Counted from the stretch's first letter, positions 30,818 through 39,227 are shown. The stretch: DNA of 64,000 bases from Micromonospora luteifusca (GCF_016907275.1 NZ_JAFBBP010000001.1:5136001-5200000); one strand, 5' to 3'. A program made the numbers and translations. The notes: generated from the letters alone by a model not told the origin.

Positions 30818-33220
30818 TCAGTGGACGGTGATGGTTCCGGTGCCGCCGTCGACGGTGACGAGCTGCCCCGTGGAGATCGTCCGGGTGGCGTCCGGCACGC
30901 AGATGACGGCGGGAATTCCGTACTCGCGAGCGACCGTCGGGCCGTGCGCCATGATCGCGCCGGTCTCGGTCACCAGCGCCGCGGCGGTGAGGAACAGTGG
31001 GGTCCAACCGGGGTCGGTGGTCGCGGTGACCAGGACGTCACCGGGCTCGACGTGGGCGGTGGCCGGGTCGTGCACGACCCGCGCGGGGCCGGTCACCCGG
31101 CCCGCCGACGCACCCACGCCGGTGAGCGTCCCGTCGCCGGTGGGCGCCGGGGGCAGGACCGTCTCGACGTCCGTGCCGTCGGAGAGCAGCGCCACCGGCA
31201 CCGTGCGGCGTCGCAACTCCCGCCAGTGCACCTCCCGGCGGGAGGTGACCGTCCCGCGAGGATCAACACCCTGGTGTACGGCGGAGTGCACCTCGTCGAG
31301 GGTCAGGAACATGATGTCGTCGGGCTGGTCCAGCAGACCCGCGTCATGCAGGTCGGCGCCGATGAGCAGCAGTTGCCGGCGCGTCTCGCGCAGCGGGTAC
31401 AACCCGGCGAACTTGCCGGCTTCGCGCAGGCCGGCCAGCGACCGCGCCCGGCGCAGCAGGAACCCGGCCACCGTGCCCCGCACCGGCCGCCGACGGCGGG
31501 ATCGCGTGACCACCTCCGCCAGCGCCGCCTCCGCGGCGATGGCGGCCCGCTGGAAGCGCTGGTCGGGGCCCTGCTGCGGATCGGTGACCCGCAGGTAGTT
31601 GGCGACCGCGGCGAAGACCGGGGTGGGATCTTCCGCCCAGCGCGGCACGCCGAGATCGACTTCGGCGACGCCCCGATGACCGTAGACGTCCAGGAAGGCC
31701 GCCATGCCGATGTCGGGCAGCGTTCCGCGCAGATAGCGCGCGGCCAACTCGGCCGGCGGGTTGTCGAGCAGGAGCTGGCGGTGGTCGTCCGCGCCCTGGG
31801 CGAGTCGCCAGAGCGCCAGGTCCATGTCGATGGTCACGTTGTGCGGCATCCCGCCCAGCACGGTGTGGATCTCGTCCGGGGTGGCGAGCCCCTTGAGCAA
31901 CGAGGTGGGCAGCGCGGCGGCGAGCATCCCCGCGACGATCGGCCACATGATCGCGTCGGCGCTGTCGTCGCCGTCCTGCGCCTGCACGAAGCGCAGTCGA
32001 TCGGCCGCGGTCCGCAGGTCGGCGGGGGCGACCGACCGTACTCTCATCTGCTCGATCGCCTCGAACATCCGGATCCGGGCGGCCTCGGGACGGGCCAGAG
32101 CCCGCAGGATCCCCACCACCGCGCGGCCGGCGGTCCGCAGCGACGCGGCCCCCTGCGCCCCACCGCGCCGCGTGCCGCCGCGGGTCGGGGCGAACCGGGG
32201 ATCCGCCAGCACGTGCTGCATCACCGTCTGGGCGCGCGGACCGAAGTCGACCGCCAGGAGCTTCACCAGTCGCTTGCGGGCCGACGGGTCTCGGGCCAGG
32301 TCGGTCAGATCGCCGTAGAGGCGACCGCCGATGTCGACGATCTCGACCCGGACGCCGAGCGCGGCGAGCATCGCGGCGATCTGCGTCCGCAGGGTCGACA
32401 TGCCCATCGGGGTGACCGGTTGCAGCATGCCCTGAACGTGACCGAACTCCAGGTAGACCCGGGGGAGGGGCTTTCCGGTATCCGGTGGGACGGGGAACAG
32501 GCTGGTGATCGGCCGCGACTGCAGAAGCCACCGGACGCCGTCGGCGTCGATCGCCCACTCCACGTCCTGTGGGCAGCCGAAGTGCGCCTGCAACCGTTCA
32601 CCCGTTTCGCGCAGGTCGGCCAGGTGCGCGGACGTCAGGCATCCCGTGTCGTCCCGCTCGACGCCGTCGAGGACGTAGTGGTCCACGGTCGCCGCGCCGT
32701 CCACCACGGTCGTTCCGAGACCCGGTGCGGCGTCGACCGCCATCTCGTCGCGGCGGCCGGTCAGCGGGTTCGCGGTGAACAGCACCCCCGCCACCGTGGG
32801 CGTGATCATGCGCTGCACGACGACCGCCATCCGCACCGTCTGGTGATCGATCTGACGAGCGTCTCGGTAGGCGGTCGCGCGGTCGGTGTGCAGCGACTCC
32901 CAGCACTTCTCGATCGCGGCGATCAGCGCTTCGGTGCCCGTGACGTTGAGAACGGTGTCCTGCTGCCCGGCGAAGCTCGCGTCCGGCAGGTCCTCCGCGG
33001 TGGCGCTGGAGCGCACTGCCACCGGGCCCGCGCCGAGCCGCTCGTACGCGTCGACGACCTCGGCCGTCGGGATGACGCCGAGTCGGTGCGCCTCGGCGGT
33101 GACGCAGAAGCCCTCGGGGACCCGTTCGCCCCGTCGGATCAACTCGCCCAGCCCGGCGGCCTTGCCGCCGACCAGGTCGACCATGTCGGCGGTCGCCTCG
33201 GACAACGCGATCACGTGCAT
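30818..33220 (-). CDS. PEP synthase-like / rifampicin phosphotransferase-like enzyme
   Basis: An 800-residue three-part enzyme. The N-terminal ATP-grasp domain (PPDK_N) reads LVGGKAAGLGELIRRGERVP and VAVRSSATAEDLPDASFAGQ. A large helical middle part of about 400 residues follows. The C-terminal swivelling PEP-utiliser domain has the phosphohistidine in ETGAIMAHGPTVAREYGIPA. Size and order match rifampicin phosphotransferases (ATP domain, drug domain, His domain) better than true PEP synthase, which has a C-terminal TIM barrel. The real acceptor is not proven. A 20-bp palindrome 18 bp upstream and the linked TetR gene suggest induction by a small molecule. I did not see the known rifampicin-associated element. 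Confidence 0.8.
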   Translation of the reverse strand: MHVIALSEATADMVDLVGGKAAGLGELIRRGERVPEGFCVTAEAHRLGVIPTAEVVDAYERLGAGPVAVRSSATAEDLPDASFAGQQDTVLNVTGTEALIAAIEKCWESLHTDRATAYRDARQIDHQTVRMAVVVQRMITPTVAGVLFTANPLTGRRDEMAVDAAPGLGTTVVDGAATVDHYVLDGVERDDTGCLTSAHLADLRETGERLQAHFGCPQDVEWAIDADGVRWLLQSRPITSLFPVPPDTGKPLPRVYLEFGHVQGMLQPVTPMGMSTLRTQIAAMLAALGVRVEIVDIGGRLYGDLTDLARDPSARKRLVKLLAVDFGPRAQTVMQHVLADPRFAPTRGGTRRGGAQGAASLRTAGRAVVGILRALARPEAARIRMFEAIEQMRVRSVAPADLRTAADRLRFVQAQDGDDSADAIMWPIVAGMLAAALPTSLLKGLATPDEIHTVLGGMPHNVTIDMDLALWRLAQGADDHRQLLLDNPPAELAARYLRGTLPDIGMAAFLDVYGHRGVAEVDLGVPRWAEDPTPVFAAVANYLRVTDPQQGPDQRFQRAAIAAEAALAEVVTRSRRRRPVRGTVAGFLLRRARSLAGLREAGKFAGLYPLRETRRQLLLIGADLHDAGLLDQPDDIMFLTLDEVHSAVHQGVDPRGTVTSRREVHWRELRRRTVPVALLSDGTDVETVLPPAPTGDGTLTGVGASAGRVTGPARVVHDPATAHVEPGDVLVTATTDPGWTPLFLTAAALVTETGAIMAHGPTVAREYGIPAVICVPDATRTISTGQLVTVDGGTGTITVH

Positions 33221-33237
33221 CGGGGCCTGCCTTCGGT

Positions 33238-33257
33238 TGCAATACGTCTGTATTGCA
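33238..33257 (-). promoter_or_regulatory. Palindromic operator upstream of the PEP-synthase-like gene
   Basis: TGCAATACGTCTGTATTGCA has perfect 8-bp arms around GTCT, centred about 27 bp upstream of the start codon. A related half-site, GATACGACTGCAAT, follows at 33278-33291. It is typical of a TetR-type operator; the TetR at 29503 is the natural candidate. Confidence 0.6.
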
Positions 33258-33341
33258 TCCCACCGTAGCGCGTTCGCGATACGACTGCAATGTCACCCGG
33301 CCGACGCGCGACCCCGAGACGAGCCGTTGCCGGCATCTGCC

Positions 33342-34001
33342 ATGCTCGGCCCGGTGACGACCGGCCGCCCGACCAGAGCCCGTTCCCACCGCCGCCCTCG
33401 AAGGCGTGGCATCCGGGTCCTCCTCGCGCTCGTCGCGGTGGCAGCCGTCCTGGGCATCGCGGTGGTCGCGGTGCCGATGCTGCGACCGGCCGGGCCGCGC
33501 CCGCTCTTCCAGATGCCGGTCTCCTGTGGCGAGACGTGGCAGCTCAGCACCTACCCCGGTCACGACGACTATGACGTCGATTTCTTTCCGACCGAGGGCG
33601 AGGCGTGGGGGCGGCCGGTGCTCGCGTCGTACGCCGGCACGGTCACCGTGGCGGGCATCAACGGGTCGCTGGGTAGCCGCACCCCGGAGAACCCGGAGGG
33701 TGCCCGGGGGCGTGGCGGCGGTTACTGGGTGAAGATCGATCACGGCGGCAAGTGGGAGACGCAGTACCTGCACATGCTCGAACCGCCCCTGGTCACGGTC
33801 GGGCAGAAGGTCGCCCAGGGTGACCAGATCGGGCGGCTCGGCAGCACCGGCAACTCCGGCGCGCCGCATCTGCACTACGAGCAGCGCCGAGGTTGGGACA
33901 AGGTCGAGACCCGCTTCGACGGTACGCCGTCGGGCATCACCACCGACGAACGCGAACAGATCCTCCGGCGGGTGAGCAACAACTGCCCGGCTGTCTCCTG
34001 A
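33342..34001 (+). CDS. M23-family metallopeptidase, membrane-anchored
   Basis: A 219-residue LytM-type peptidase, likely a peptidoglycan endopeptidase acting outside the membrane. A basic N-terminus is followed by one hydrophobic anchor (VLLALVAVAAVLGIAVVAVP). The M23 zinc ligands are seen as His and Asp in GHDDYDVDFFP and His in HLHYEQ, with the second-sphere His in TQYLHML. ATG 33342 is assigned; a GTG at 33354 is an equal alternative as neither has a strong ribosome site. It is divergent from the PEP-synthase-like gene and shares the short promoter region with it. Confidence 0.83.
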   Translation: MLGPVTTGRPTRARSHRRPRRRGIRVLLALVAVAAVLGIAVVAVPMLRPAGPRPLFQMPVSCGETWQLSTYPGHDDYDVDFFPTEGEAWGRPVLASYAGTVTVAGINGSLGSRTPENPEGARGRGGGYWVKIDHGGKWETQYLHMLEPPLVTVGQKVAQGDQIGRLGSTGNSGAPHLHYEQRRGWDKVETRFDGTPSGITTDEREQILRRVSNNCPAVS

Positions 34002-34073
34002 GGATCGCGGTTTGCCCGGCACGGCTCGGGGCACTGATTCGGGGGACAGCTCAGACGCAGGGAGGAGCCAGCC

Positions 34074-34304
34074 ATGGTCAAGGGCGACGTCGACACGTAC
34101 CACGAGGACGGGCAGTGGAAGAACAAGGCGGAGGGCGGCGAGCGGGCCAGCAGCACGCATGACGTGAAGGCCGACGCGCAGGCCCAGGGCCGGGAGATGG
34201 CGGCCGACCGTGGCGTCGAGCATGTGGTCAAGAAGCAGGACGGCGCGATCGGGGAGAAGAACACCTACCCGCGTAGCCGCGACCCCCGCGACATCGAGGG
34301 CTGA
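34074..34304 (+). CDS. Small DUF2188-like protein
   Basis: A 76-residue highly charged protein. The arrangement VDTYHEDGQWKNKAEGGERA, then a DAQAQGREMAADRG helix, then VVKKQDGAIGEKNTYP matches the DUF2188 pattern (aromatic-rich strand, helix, KQDG-I turn). Function unknown. GGGAGG before ATG 34074 is a good ribosome site. A strong intrinsic terminator follows at 34319. It is 72 bp downstream of the peptidase gene and may be co-transcribed with it. Confidence 0.78.
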   Translation: MVKGDVDTYHEDGQWKNKAEGGERASSTHDVKADAQAQGREMAADRGVEHVVKKQDGAIGEKNTYPRSRDPRDIEG

Positions 34305-34318
34305 CAGCTTCCAGGCTT

Positions 34319-34364
34319 AGCGAACCGACCTCCCCAGCGTGACCGGGGAGGTCGGTTCGCTTTT
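34319..34364 (+). terminator. Strong intrinsic terminator
   Basis: AGCGAACCGACCTCCCC (34319-34335) and GGGGAGGTCGGTTCGCT (34345-34361) pair perfectly over 17 bp with a 9-nt loop and are followed by TTT. This is the clearest rho-independent terminator of the window. Confidence 0.9.
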
Positions 34365-34466
34365 AACCCGATCAGACGTCGAACCGCTTTATACCCGTAC
34401 GAGAAATATGGGTGTTTTGTGGGGATATAGTCCAGATCGGGACTGGAGTGAAAGCTGGGAGTGTGC

Positions 34467-34559
34467 ATGTCGTATCGGAGCCGGCGGCGTCTGAGCAGCA
34501 TCGCAGCGCTGGTGACGGCCGTGACCGTAGGAGCCCTCGTTGCGGGGCGGCCGGCGTAG
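34467..34559 (+). CDS. Orphan 30-residue signal-peptide-like ORF (possible gene remnant)
   Basis: ATG 34467, five bases after GGGAG, opens a 30-codon frame: MSYRSRRRLSSIAALVTAVT, then a short hydrophobic end, then TAG. It has the basic n-region and hydrophobic core of a Sec signal but no mature protein. It abuts the end of the DUF4331 gene on the other strand. It may be the 5' stump of a secreted protein removed by deletion, or simply chance. Confidence 0.35.
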   Translation: MSYRSRRRLSSIAALVTAVTVGALVAGRPA

Positions 34560-34567
34560 GTGGTTCG

Positions 34568-35590
34568 TCAGGCTGGCACCACGTACGGGAAGCTCGCGGC
34601 ACGGGCGGCCTTCGTGACGTCCGCGGTGAGGCCGGATGTGGTGCCCATGTTGAGGACCAGGGAGAACATCACCTCGGGCACGTTGTCGGCCATGGTGCGG
34701 CCGTTGCGGATCGCGAAGCCGTAGTTCGCGGCCGTGCCGACCCGGTAGGACAGCAGATCGGGGTAGAGCTGCCGGGCGACGCTCCAGCCGTACGCCTGGG
34801 GGTCGGGGGCGGTGCCGTTGGCGGCGACGACGCCTGCGACGGCGGTGGCGATCTCCTCGCCGCCCTCGGTGAGGTCCTTGCTGGGGTGCCGGAAATTGGC
34901 GGGGTCGGAGAAGTCGGTGTCGTGGGGCCAGAAGATCGGCCACATCATGGGGTGGCCTGCCCGGTTGATCTGGCGCCACCCGCCGGCGTCGGTGGCCAGC
35001 ATCGTGCGGCACCAGACGCCGATCTCGGTGCCGTCGCGCAGCAGCGGCTCGTCGTGGGAGACCTCGAGGACGATCGACTCGACGGTCGTACCGGCGAAGC
35101 TGTTCTTGGCCTGGTCGACTCGCCAGGCTGAGCGGTCCACCGTCGAACCGTTCTTGACCGCGCCGTTGATGGTAGCGAGTTCGTCGAGATCGACGAAGAA
35201 CGGGTCGGCGATCCGTCCGGCCCAGATCCGGACGTTGCCGCCGGTCGACACCTCGCCGGTGTGCCCCTCGGCGATGGGAGTGCCCATCGCGGCGTCGTCG
35301 CTGGCATCGGCTCCGGTGAGCTCGTACACCTGGAGGGTCTGCCGGCCGTCGCCGCTCGGCTCGCCGAAGGCGAATCGGTAGGTCAGCCCTTCCGTCTCCG
35401 CCCCGTTGAAGTGAATCTTGATCTCGTAGCGCGCCTCGGCGCGGAAACCACGCTTGATGTCGGCCTTCGTCACCGAGCTGTTGACGTCCATGACGAACAC
35501 CGTGGCCCGATCGCCGTTGAAGACGAACAGATCGTCGATGTAGAGCTGACCGCCCTGGGCGGCGAGGGGGGTGTCGAGATGGTGCGACAT
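34568..35590 (-). CDS. DUF4331 family protein
   Basis: A 340-residue protein starting MSHHLDTPLAAQGGQLYIDD. That is the SHHxD motif, and the DDLFVFNGD..TVFVMDVNSS segment is typical of DUF4331. It also contains WAGRIADPFFVDLDEL and EVSHDEPL, seen across the family. There is no signal peptide. The family is of unknown function, often annotated as a hypothetical secreted or stress protein. GGGAG seven bases before ATG 35590 supports the start. It is on the same strand as the GH16 gene upstream but 161 bp away behind a hairpin. Confidence 0.85.
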   Translation of the reverse strand: MSHHLDTPLAAQGGQLYIDDLFVFNGDRATVFVMDVNSSVTKADIKRGFRAEARYEIKIHFNGAETEGLTYRFAFGEPSGDGRQTLQVYELTGADASDDAAMGTPIAEGHTGEVSTGGNVRIWAGRIADPFFVDLDELATINGAVKNGSTVDRSAWRVDQAKNSFAGTTVESIVLEVSHDEPLLRDGTEIGVWCRTMLATDAGGWRQINRAGHPMMWPIFWPHDTDFSDPANFRHPSKDLTEGGEEIATAVAGVVAANGTAPDPQAYGWSVARQLYPDLLSYRVGTAANYGFAIRNGRTMADNVPEVMFSLVLNMGTTSGLTADVTKAARAASFPYVVPA

Positions 35591-35700
35591 GAGCTCACTC
35601 CCGGAGATGCCTGACTTGGATAAATCAGAACATAGCGGTCATGAAGCTGCCTCCCGCACCATCGGCGGAATCCCGGCTCGCGACGGAACCCGCAGAGGAG

Positions 35701-35732
35701 GGGACCGCCCGAAGTTGCTGTCGGGCGGCCCC
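35701..35732 (-). terminator. Stem-loop after the GH16 gene
   Basis: GGGACCGCCCGA (35701-35712) pairs with TCGGGCGGCCCC (35721-35732) with one mismatch, 20 bp beyond the GH16 stop on the minus strand. There is no T-run. Confidence 0.5.
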
Positions 35733-35751
35733 CTCGCTCGTGCCGGCACCG

Positions 35752-37011
35752 TCAGACGCGGGACCACTTCTGGTTGGCGGCACCCACGCAGTCCCACAGG
35801 TGTAGCTTGCCGCCGTTGTTGGGGTTGGCCTCCCGTACGTCCACGCACTTGTTGGCGTTGAGATTGACCAGATCACCGGAACTGTTGAGGGTGAAGCGCT
35901 GCGCCGTATTGCCGTTGCAGCTGACCAGGTTGACCTCGGTGCCGTTCGCGGTGCCGGCCCAGGCGGGATCCATGCACTTGCCCATCGCGCGAACCGTTCC
36001 GTCGGAGGCGAAGGTCCAGGCCTGGGCGGCGGTGGTGTTGCAGTCCCAGATCTGCAGCTTGGCGCCCTCCACCGGGTTGGCGCTGGGGATGTCGATGCAG
36101 CGACCGCTCTGCGCACCCCTGATCCGGCTGGTGCCGGGGGCCGGGTCGCCGCCACCACCGGAGGTGTAGCTGGACACCCGGACGTAGTTGACGAGCATCT
36201 GCTGCGGGAACTGCGTGGAGCCGTCCGGGTAGCCGGGCCAGTTGCCGCCGACCGCCACGTTGAGAATCATGAAGAAGGGGTGGTCGAACACCCAGCGGTT
36301 GCCGCCGAGTCGCGCGGGATCGACCCGGTGGTACTGCACCCCGTCGAGGTACCAGGTGATCGCGTTCGGCTCCCAGTCCACCCGGTAGGTATGGAAGCCG
36401 TCCGCGAGCGGCCCGCCGAGAGTGCGGCTGCCGGTGATGCCGCCGCCCCCGGAGTAGCCGGGCCCGTGCACGGTCCCGTACACGGTGTTGGGCTCCCGGC
36501 CGATGTTCTCCATGACGTCGATCTCGCCCGCGTCGGGCCATCCGCCGCCGGTGCCGAGCATCCAGAACGCCGGCCAGATGCCCTGACCGCGCGGAATTTT
36601 GATGTTGGCCTCGAATCGGCCGTACGTCTGGGTGAAGGTGGCCGCCGTCAGCAGCCGCGCCGACGTGTACTCGCAGCGCCCGTAGTGGCACTGGTAGTTG
36701 GCGGGGTTGTCCCGGCGGGCGGTGATGACGAGGTTGCCCTGGCCGTCGTGGACGGCGTTGCTGGTGCTGTTCGTGTAGTACTGCCGCTCGTTGTTGCCCC
36801 ATCCGCTGCCGCCAATGTCGAACCGCCATTTGTTCTGGTCGACGGGCGTGCCGGCCGGCGAGTTGAACTCGTCCTGCCAGGTGATCGGGCCGATGGCGGC
36901 CTTGGCGGGGTCGGGCTGCACCGGGACGACGAGAGCCGCGGTGGTGGCGACGAGGGCGACCGCCATGAGTACGAGAGGGCGAAAGCGGAGGCTGGGGCGG
37001 GCTGTGAACAC
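35752..37011 (-). CDS. Secreted GH16 beta-glucanase with CBM13
   Basis: A 419-residue secreted enzyme, probably an endo-beta-1,3-glucanase (laminarinase type). The signal peptide ends near residue 39 (DPAKAA). The GH16 jelly roll contains WPDAGEIDVMENIG, where Glu163, Asp165 and Glu168 form the catalytic EXDXXE set of laminarinase-like members; QGIWPAFWML precedes it. A Gly-rich linker leads to a C-terminal ricin-type CBM13 with three repeats (LQIWDCNTTAAQAW, LHLWDCVGAANQKW). The GTG start at 37011 has GAGGAG six bases upstream. A perfect 16-bp palindrome resembling a CebR site lies at 37058-37073 in its promoter. Confidence 0.92.
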   Translation of the reverse strand: MFTARPSLRFRPLVLMAVALVATTAALVVPVQPDPAKAAIGPITWQDEFNSPAGTPVDQNKWRFDIGGSGWGNNERQYYTNSTSNAVHDGQGNLVITARRDNPANYQCHYGRCEYTSARLLTAATFTQTYGRFEANIKIPRGQGIWPAFWMLGTGGGWPDAGEIDVMENIGREPNTVYGTVHGPGYSGGGGITGSRTLGGPLADGFHTYRVDWEPNAITWYLDGVQYHRVDPARLGGNRWVFDHPFFMILNVAVGGNWPGYPDGSTQFPQQMLVNYVRVSSYTSGGGGDPAPGTSRIRGAQSGRCIDIPSANPVEGAKLQIWDCNTTAAQAWTFASDGTVRAMGKCMDPAWAGTANGTEVNLVSCNGNTAQRFTLNSSGDLVNLNANKCVDVREANPNNGGKLHLWDCVGAANQKWSRV

Positions 37012-37057
37012 GGGAGGCTCCTCGGCGAAGGGGGTGGCGGAGGCTGCGTACCGGAGT

Positions 37058-37073
37058 TAGAGAGCGCTCTCTA
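37058..37073 (-). promoter_or_regulatory. CebR-like LacI-family operator upstream of the GH16 gene
   Basis: TAGAGAGCGCTCTCTA is a perfect 16-bp palindrome. Its core GAGCGCTC is that of the Streptomyces cellobiose repressor CebR site (TGGGAGCGCTCCCA). It sits 47 bp upstream of the GTG start. No cebR-like gene lies in the window apart from the ara-linked LacI. Confidence 0.65.
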
Positions 37074-37174
37074 CAGTTAAGCATGTCGATATCATGTCTT
37101 TCTGTCAAGAGTGTTTCCAATGCGACGACCGTCCGTTACCGCCTGATGTCCGCCGGCGATCCATCCCCCAAGAT

Positions 37175-37255
37175 GGACGGCACCCTGCCGTCGGAGGCGG
37201 ACGGACGGCACCCTGCCGTCGGAGGCGGATGGACGGCACCCTGCCGTCGGGGGCG
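37175..37255 (+). repeat. 28-bp tandem repeat, three copies, each with a hairpin core
   Basis: The unit beginning GGACGGCACCCTGCCGTC recurs at 37175, 37203 and 37231. Each copy contains GACGGCA-CCC-TGCCGTC, a perfect 7-bp hairpin. There are no unique spacers, so this is not a CRISPR array. It lies between the GH16 promoter and the next gene. Confidence 0.85.
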
Positions 37256-37420
37256 TTCGGTGCCCCCGCCGTCGCGGGCCGCGCGTTACTCGATAGCGGT
37301 CGAATCGACCCTTCCTATTGCCGTGGGGCGTCCACGCGGGACAGGATGACGAGGCGTGCAGGAAACCTTCCCGTAACTTGCGCGCTGCTGGTCTCTGTCA
37401 CAAGGAAGTGGGAGTCAGTC

Positions 37421-37819
37421 ATGAGCGACGCGTCGACGGCGCTGGGTGTGCGCCTCTACCCGGATCTGGTCGAGCGGGGTGGTCTGGCCCCCGCGCTCAT
37501 CGAAACCGCTGCCAGCCAGGGGCTCGATCTCGGCCAGGTCACCGCTCCCGAGCAGGGGCGCGCCCGGTTCACCTGCGCTGAGCTGCACTCCGACCAGGGT
37601 GTGGTCTGCGTGGGCCTGGGTTCGCAGGCCCGATACTTCATGATCGACATTCGGGTCGCGGGAGAGGTCCTCGCCCGGGGCGACGTCATGGACCTGGTGC
37701 AGGTCGCCCAGGTGGCCTCGGCCTGGCGGGCCGGTCTGACGCTCGCCGAGCTCACCGCCCGCTTCCGGTTCATGGAGGAGATCAAGCACCGCCCGGCGCC
37801 GGTGGCCCAGGTCGGCTAG
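37421..37819 (+). CDS. DUF6193-like small protein
   Basis: A 132-residue soluble protein of unknown function. The segment RYFMIDIRVAGEVLARGDVM, continuing through a DLVQVAQVASAWRAG helix, resembles DUF6193 proteins found in actinobacteria, sometimes next to natural-product genes; the family call is by eye and moderate. ATG 37421 is chosen although the frame is open much further upstream, because the upstream part crosses the 28-bp repeats. AAGGAAGTGGGAG lies before it. The neighbouring alpha/beta hydrolase gene is convergent with overlapping 3' ends (37816-37819). Confidence 0.6.
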   Translation: MSDASTALGVRLYPDLVERGGLAPALIETAASQGLDLGQVTAPEQGRARFTCAELHSDQGVVCVGLGSQARYFMIDIRVAGEVLARGDVMDLVQVAQVASAWRAGLTLAELTARFRFMEEIKHRPAPVAQVG

Positions 37820-38646
37820 CCCGAGACCTCGGCGAAGAACTGCCGCAGAGCATCGGCGACCAGGGCAGGCGCCGTCATGGTCACGAAGTGCGACTGGCCC
37901 GGCCAGACGACGTAACGCGCCGCCCGAATCGTCCTCGCGAGGGTGTTCATCGTCGTCGGCATCGGCTCCCACGTGTCGGCACCGGCCAGCAGAAGGGTCG
38001 GCACGGTGATCGAGGACCACCGGGTGATGTCCGTGCTGTCCCCGGCGAGCGCCTCGAGATCGTGCAACCAGCCGATCGCCGAACGCCGCGCCTCGACCGG
38101 GTCGGGCGTCCGGTCGCCCGCCGCGGCGGCGAATGCGGCGACAATCTCCGCCGGAACCCGTGTCACGTCGTTCAGCGCCGCTGCCATCGCCTCGGCGTCG
38201 TCGCGCTCGAAGGCGTCCCGGTAGCGGCCGAGCAGAGGTGCGATCTCCGCTCCGGCCGCGAAGAGCGGGGGCTCGAAGACGGCCAGCGAACGGATGTCGC
38301 GGGAATCGGCCAGGGTGGTGTGCAACGCGAGGGTCGCTCCGTAGGACGCGCCGACGAGATGGACCGTCCTGCCCGAGGGTTGGCGTGCCGCCTCGATGAC
38401 GGCGATGAGGTCGGCGGTCTCGTCCTTGAAGGACTTCTGGCCGGCCGGGACGTCGCTGGGACCGTATCCGCGCCGGGCCGGCATCCACACCTCATGGTCG
38501 TTGGCGAGGTGCTCCGCGACGGTGGCCCAGGAATGCAGCCCACCGCCCGACCCGTGCACGAGGACGACGGGGTCGCCGGCACCCAGGCGCCGAACCACCA
38601 GGTGGGTCCCGTCGGCGGACTCGACGTGCTGATCGTGGTTGCTCAC
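37816..38646 (-). CDS. Alpha/beta hydrolase
   Basis: A 276-residue hydrolase of the alpha/beta fold. The oxyanion-hole motif is VLVHGSGGGLHSW, the nucleophile elbow LVGASYGATLAL and the catalytic histidine lies in WPGQSHFVTM. Substrate unknown; the sequence is esterase- or haloperoxidase-like. The start is GTG 38646, which overlaps the TGA of the upstream TetR gene by four bases, so the two are translationally coupled; an open frame further upstream runs inside the TetR gene. It is probably repressed by that TetR through the palindrome at 39257. Confidence 0.85.
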   Translation of the reverse strand: MSNHDQHVESADGTHLVVRRLGAGDPVVLVHGSGGGLHSWATVAEHLANDHEVWMPARRGYGPSDVPAGQKSFKDETADLIAVIEAARQPSGRTVHLVGASYGATLALHTTLADSRDIRSLAVFEPPLFAAGAEIAPLLGRYRDAFERDDAEAMAAALNDVTRVPAEIVAAFAAAAGDRTPDPVEARRSAIGWLHDLEALAGDSTDITRWSSITVPTLLLAGADTWEPMPTTMNTLARTIRAARYVVWPGQSHFVTMTAPALVADALRQFFAEVSG

Positions 38647-39227
38647 TTCTGCTCCCGTTTTCCGGTCGGCCAGTTGGTCAGAGTGGTGTGCATCGCGTCG
38701 AGGATCGCGTGCCACGACGCGTCGACAGCGCGGGGATGCCCGAAACCGTCGATGTTTTCGAGACTCGCGAAGCCGTGAAAGGTGCTGCGGACGAATCGCA
38801 TCGCGTCGGTCAGGGCCGGCTCGTCGAGCCCGTACCCGCGCAGCATCGCGTAGCTCAGCTCGATCATGCGTAGGTGCCCCGCCGAATTCCTGCCGACCTC
38901 GGGCGGTAGCTGGAGTTGCGTCGCGGCGTACTGCCCGGGGTGCGCGACGGCGAACGCGCGCCAGGCGTCGGCGAAACCGACGAGAGCCCGGTGGCCGGCG
39001 CGACCAGCCACGGCGATCGCCAGATCATCGGCGAACGTGGCCGCAGCCCGGACCGCGACGTGCTCGATGAGCGCGTCGCGACTGCGGACGTGCACGTACA
39101 GGGCGGCGTCCGAGACGCCGAAGTGCCGCGCCACGGCCGCGACGGTCAACCGCGACAGACCGACCGAGTCAGCCAACTCGGCTGCGGCGGCCGAGACGCG
39201 TGCGCTGGTCAGACCCTGCCGTGGCAT
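38643..39227 (-). CDS. TetR-family regulator with WHG-type C-terminal domain
   Basis: A 194-residue repressor. The helix-turn-helix segment is LTVAAVARHFGVSDAALYVH, and the C-terminal half matches the TetR_C WHG-like ligand domain. I prefer ATG 39227 (AAAGG six bases upstream) to GTG 39245, which has no ribosome site. It is coupled to the hydrolase gene by a 4-bp overlap and is divergent from a zinc alcohol dehydrogenase. The perfect palindrome CTTAGGGTCCCTAAG between the two transcription units is its probable operator and could control both. Confidence 0.85.
   Translation of the reverse strand: MPRQGLTSARVSAAAAELADSVGLSRLTVAAVARHFGVSDAALYVHVRSRDALIEHVAVRAAATFADDLAIAVAGRAGHRALVGFADAWRAFAVAHPGQYAATQLQLPPEVGRNSAGHLRMIELSYAMLRGYGLDEPALTDAMRFVRSTFHGFASLENIDGFGHPRAVDASWHAILDAMHTTLTNWPTGKREQK

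Noticed and set aside
33221..33341. Rifampicin-associated element upstream of the PEP-synthase-like gene
   Set aside because: I looked for the conserved GC-rich 19-bp palindrome reported for rifampicin genes and found instead a different, AT-rich palindrome.
37175..37255. Possible CRISPR array
   Set aside because: The 28-bp repeats are directly adjacent without spacers and no cas gene is present.
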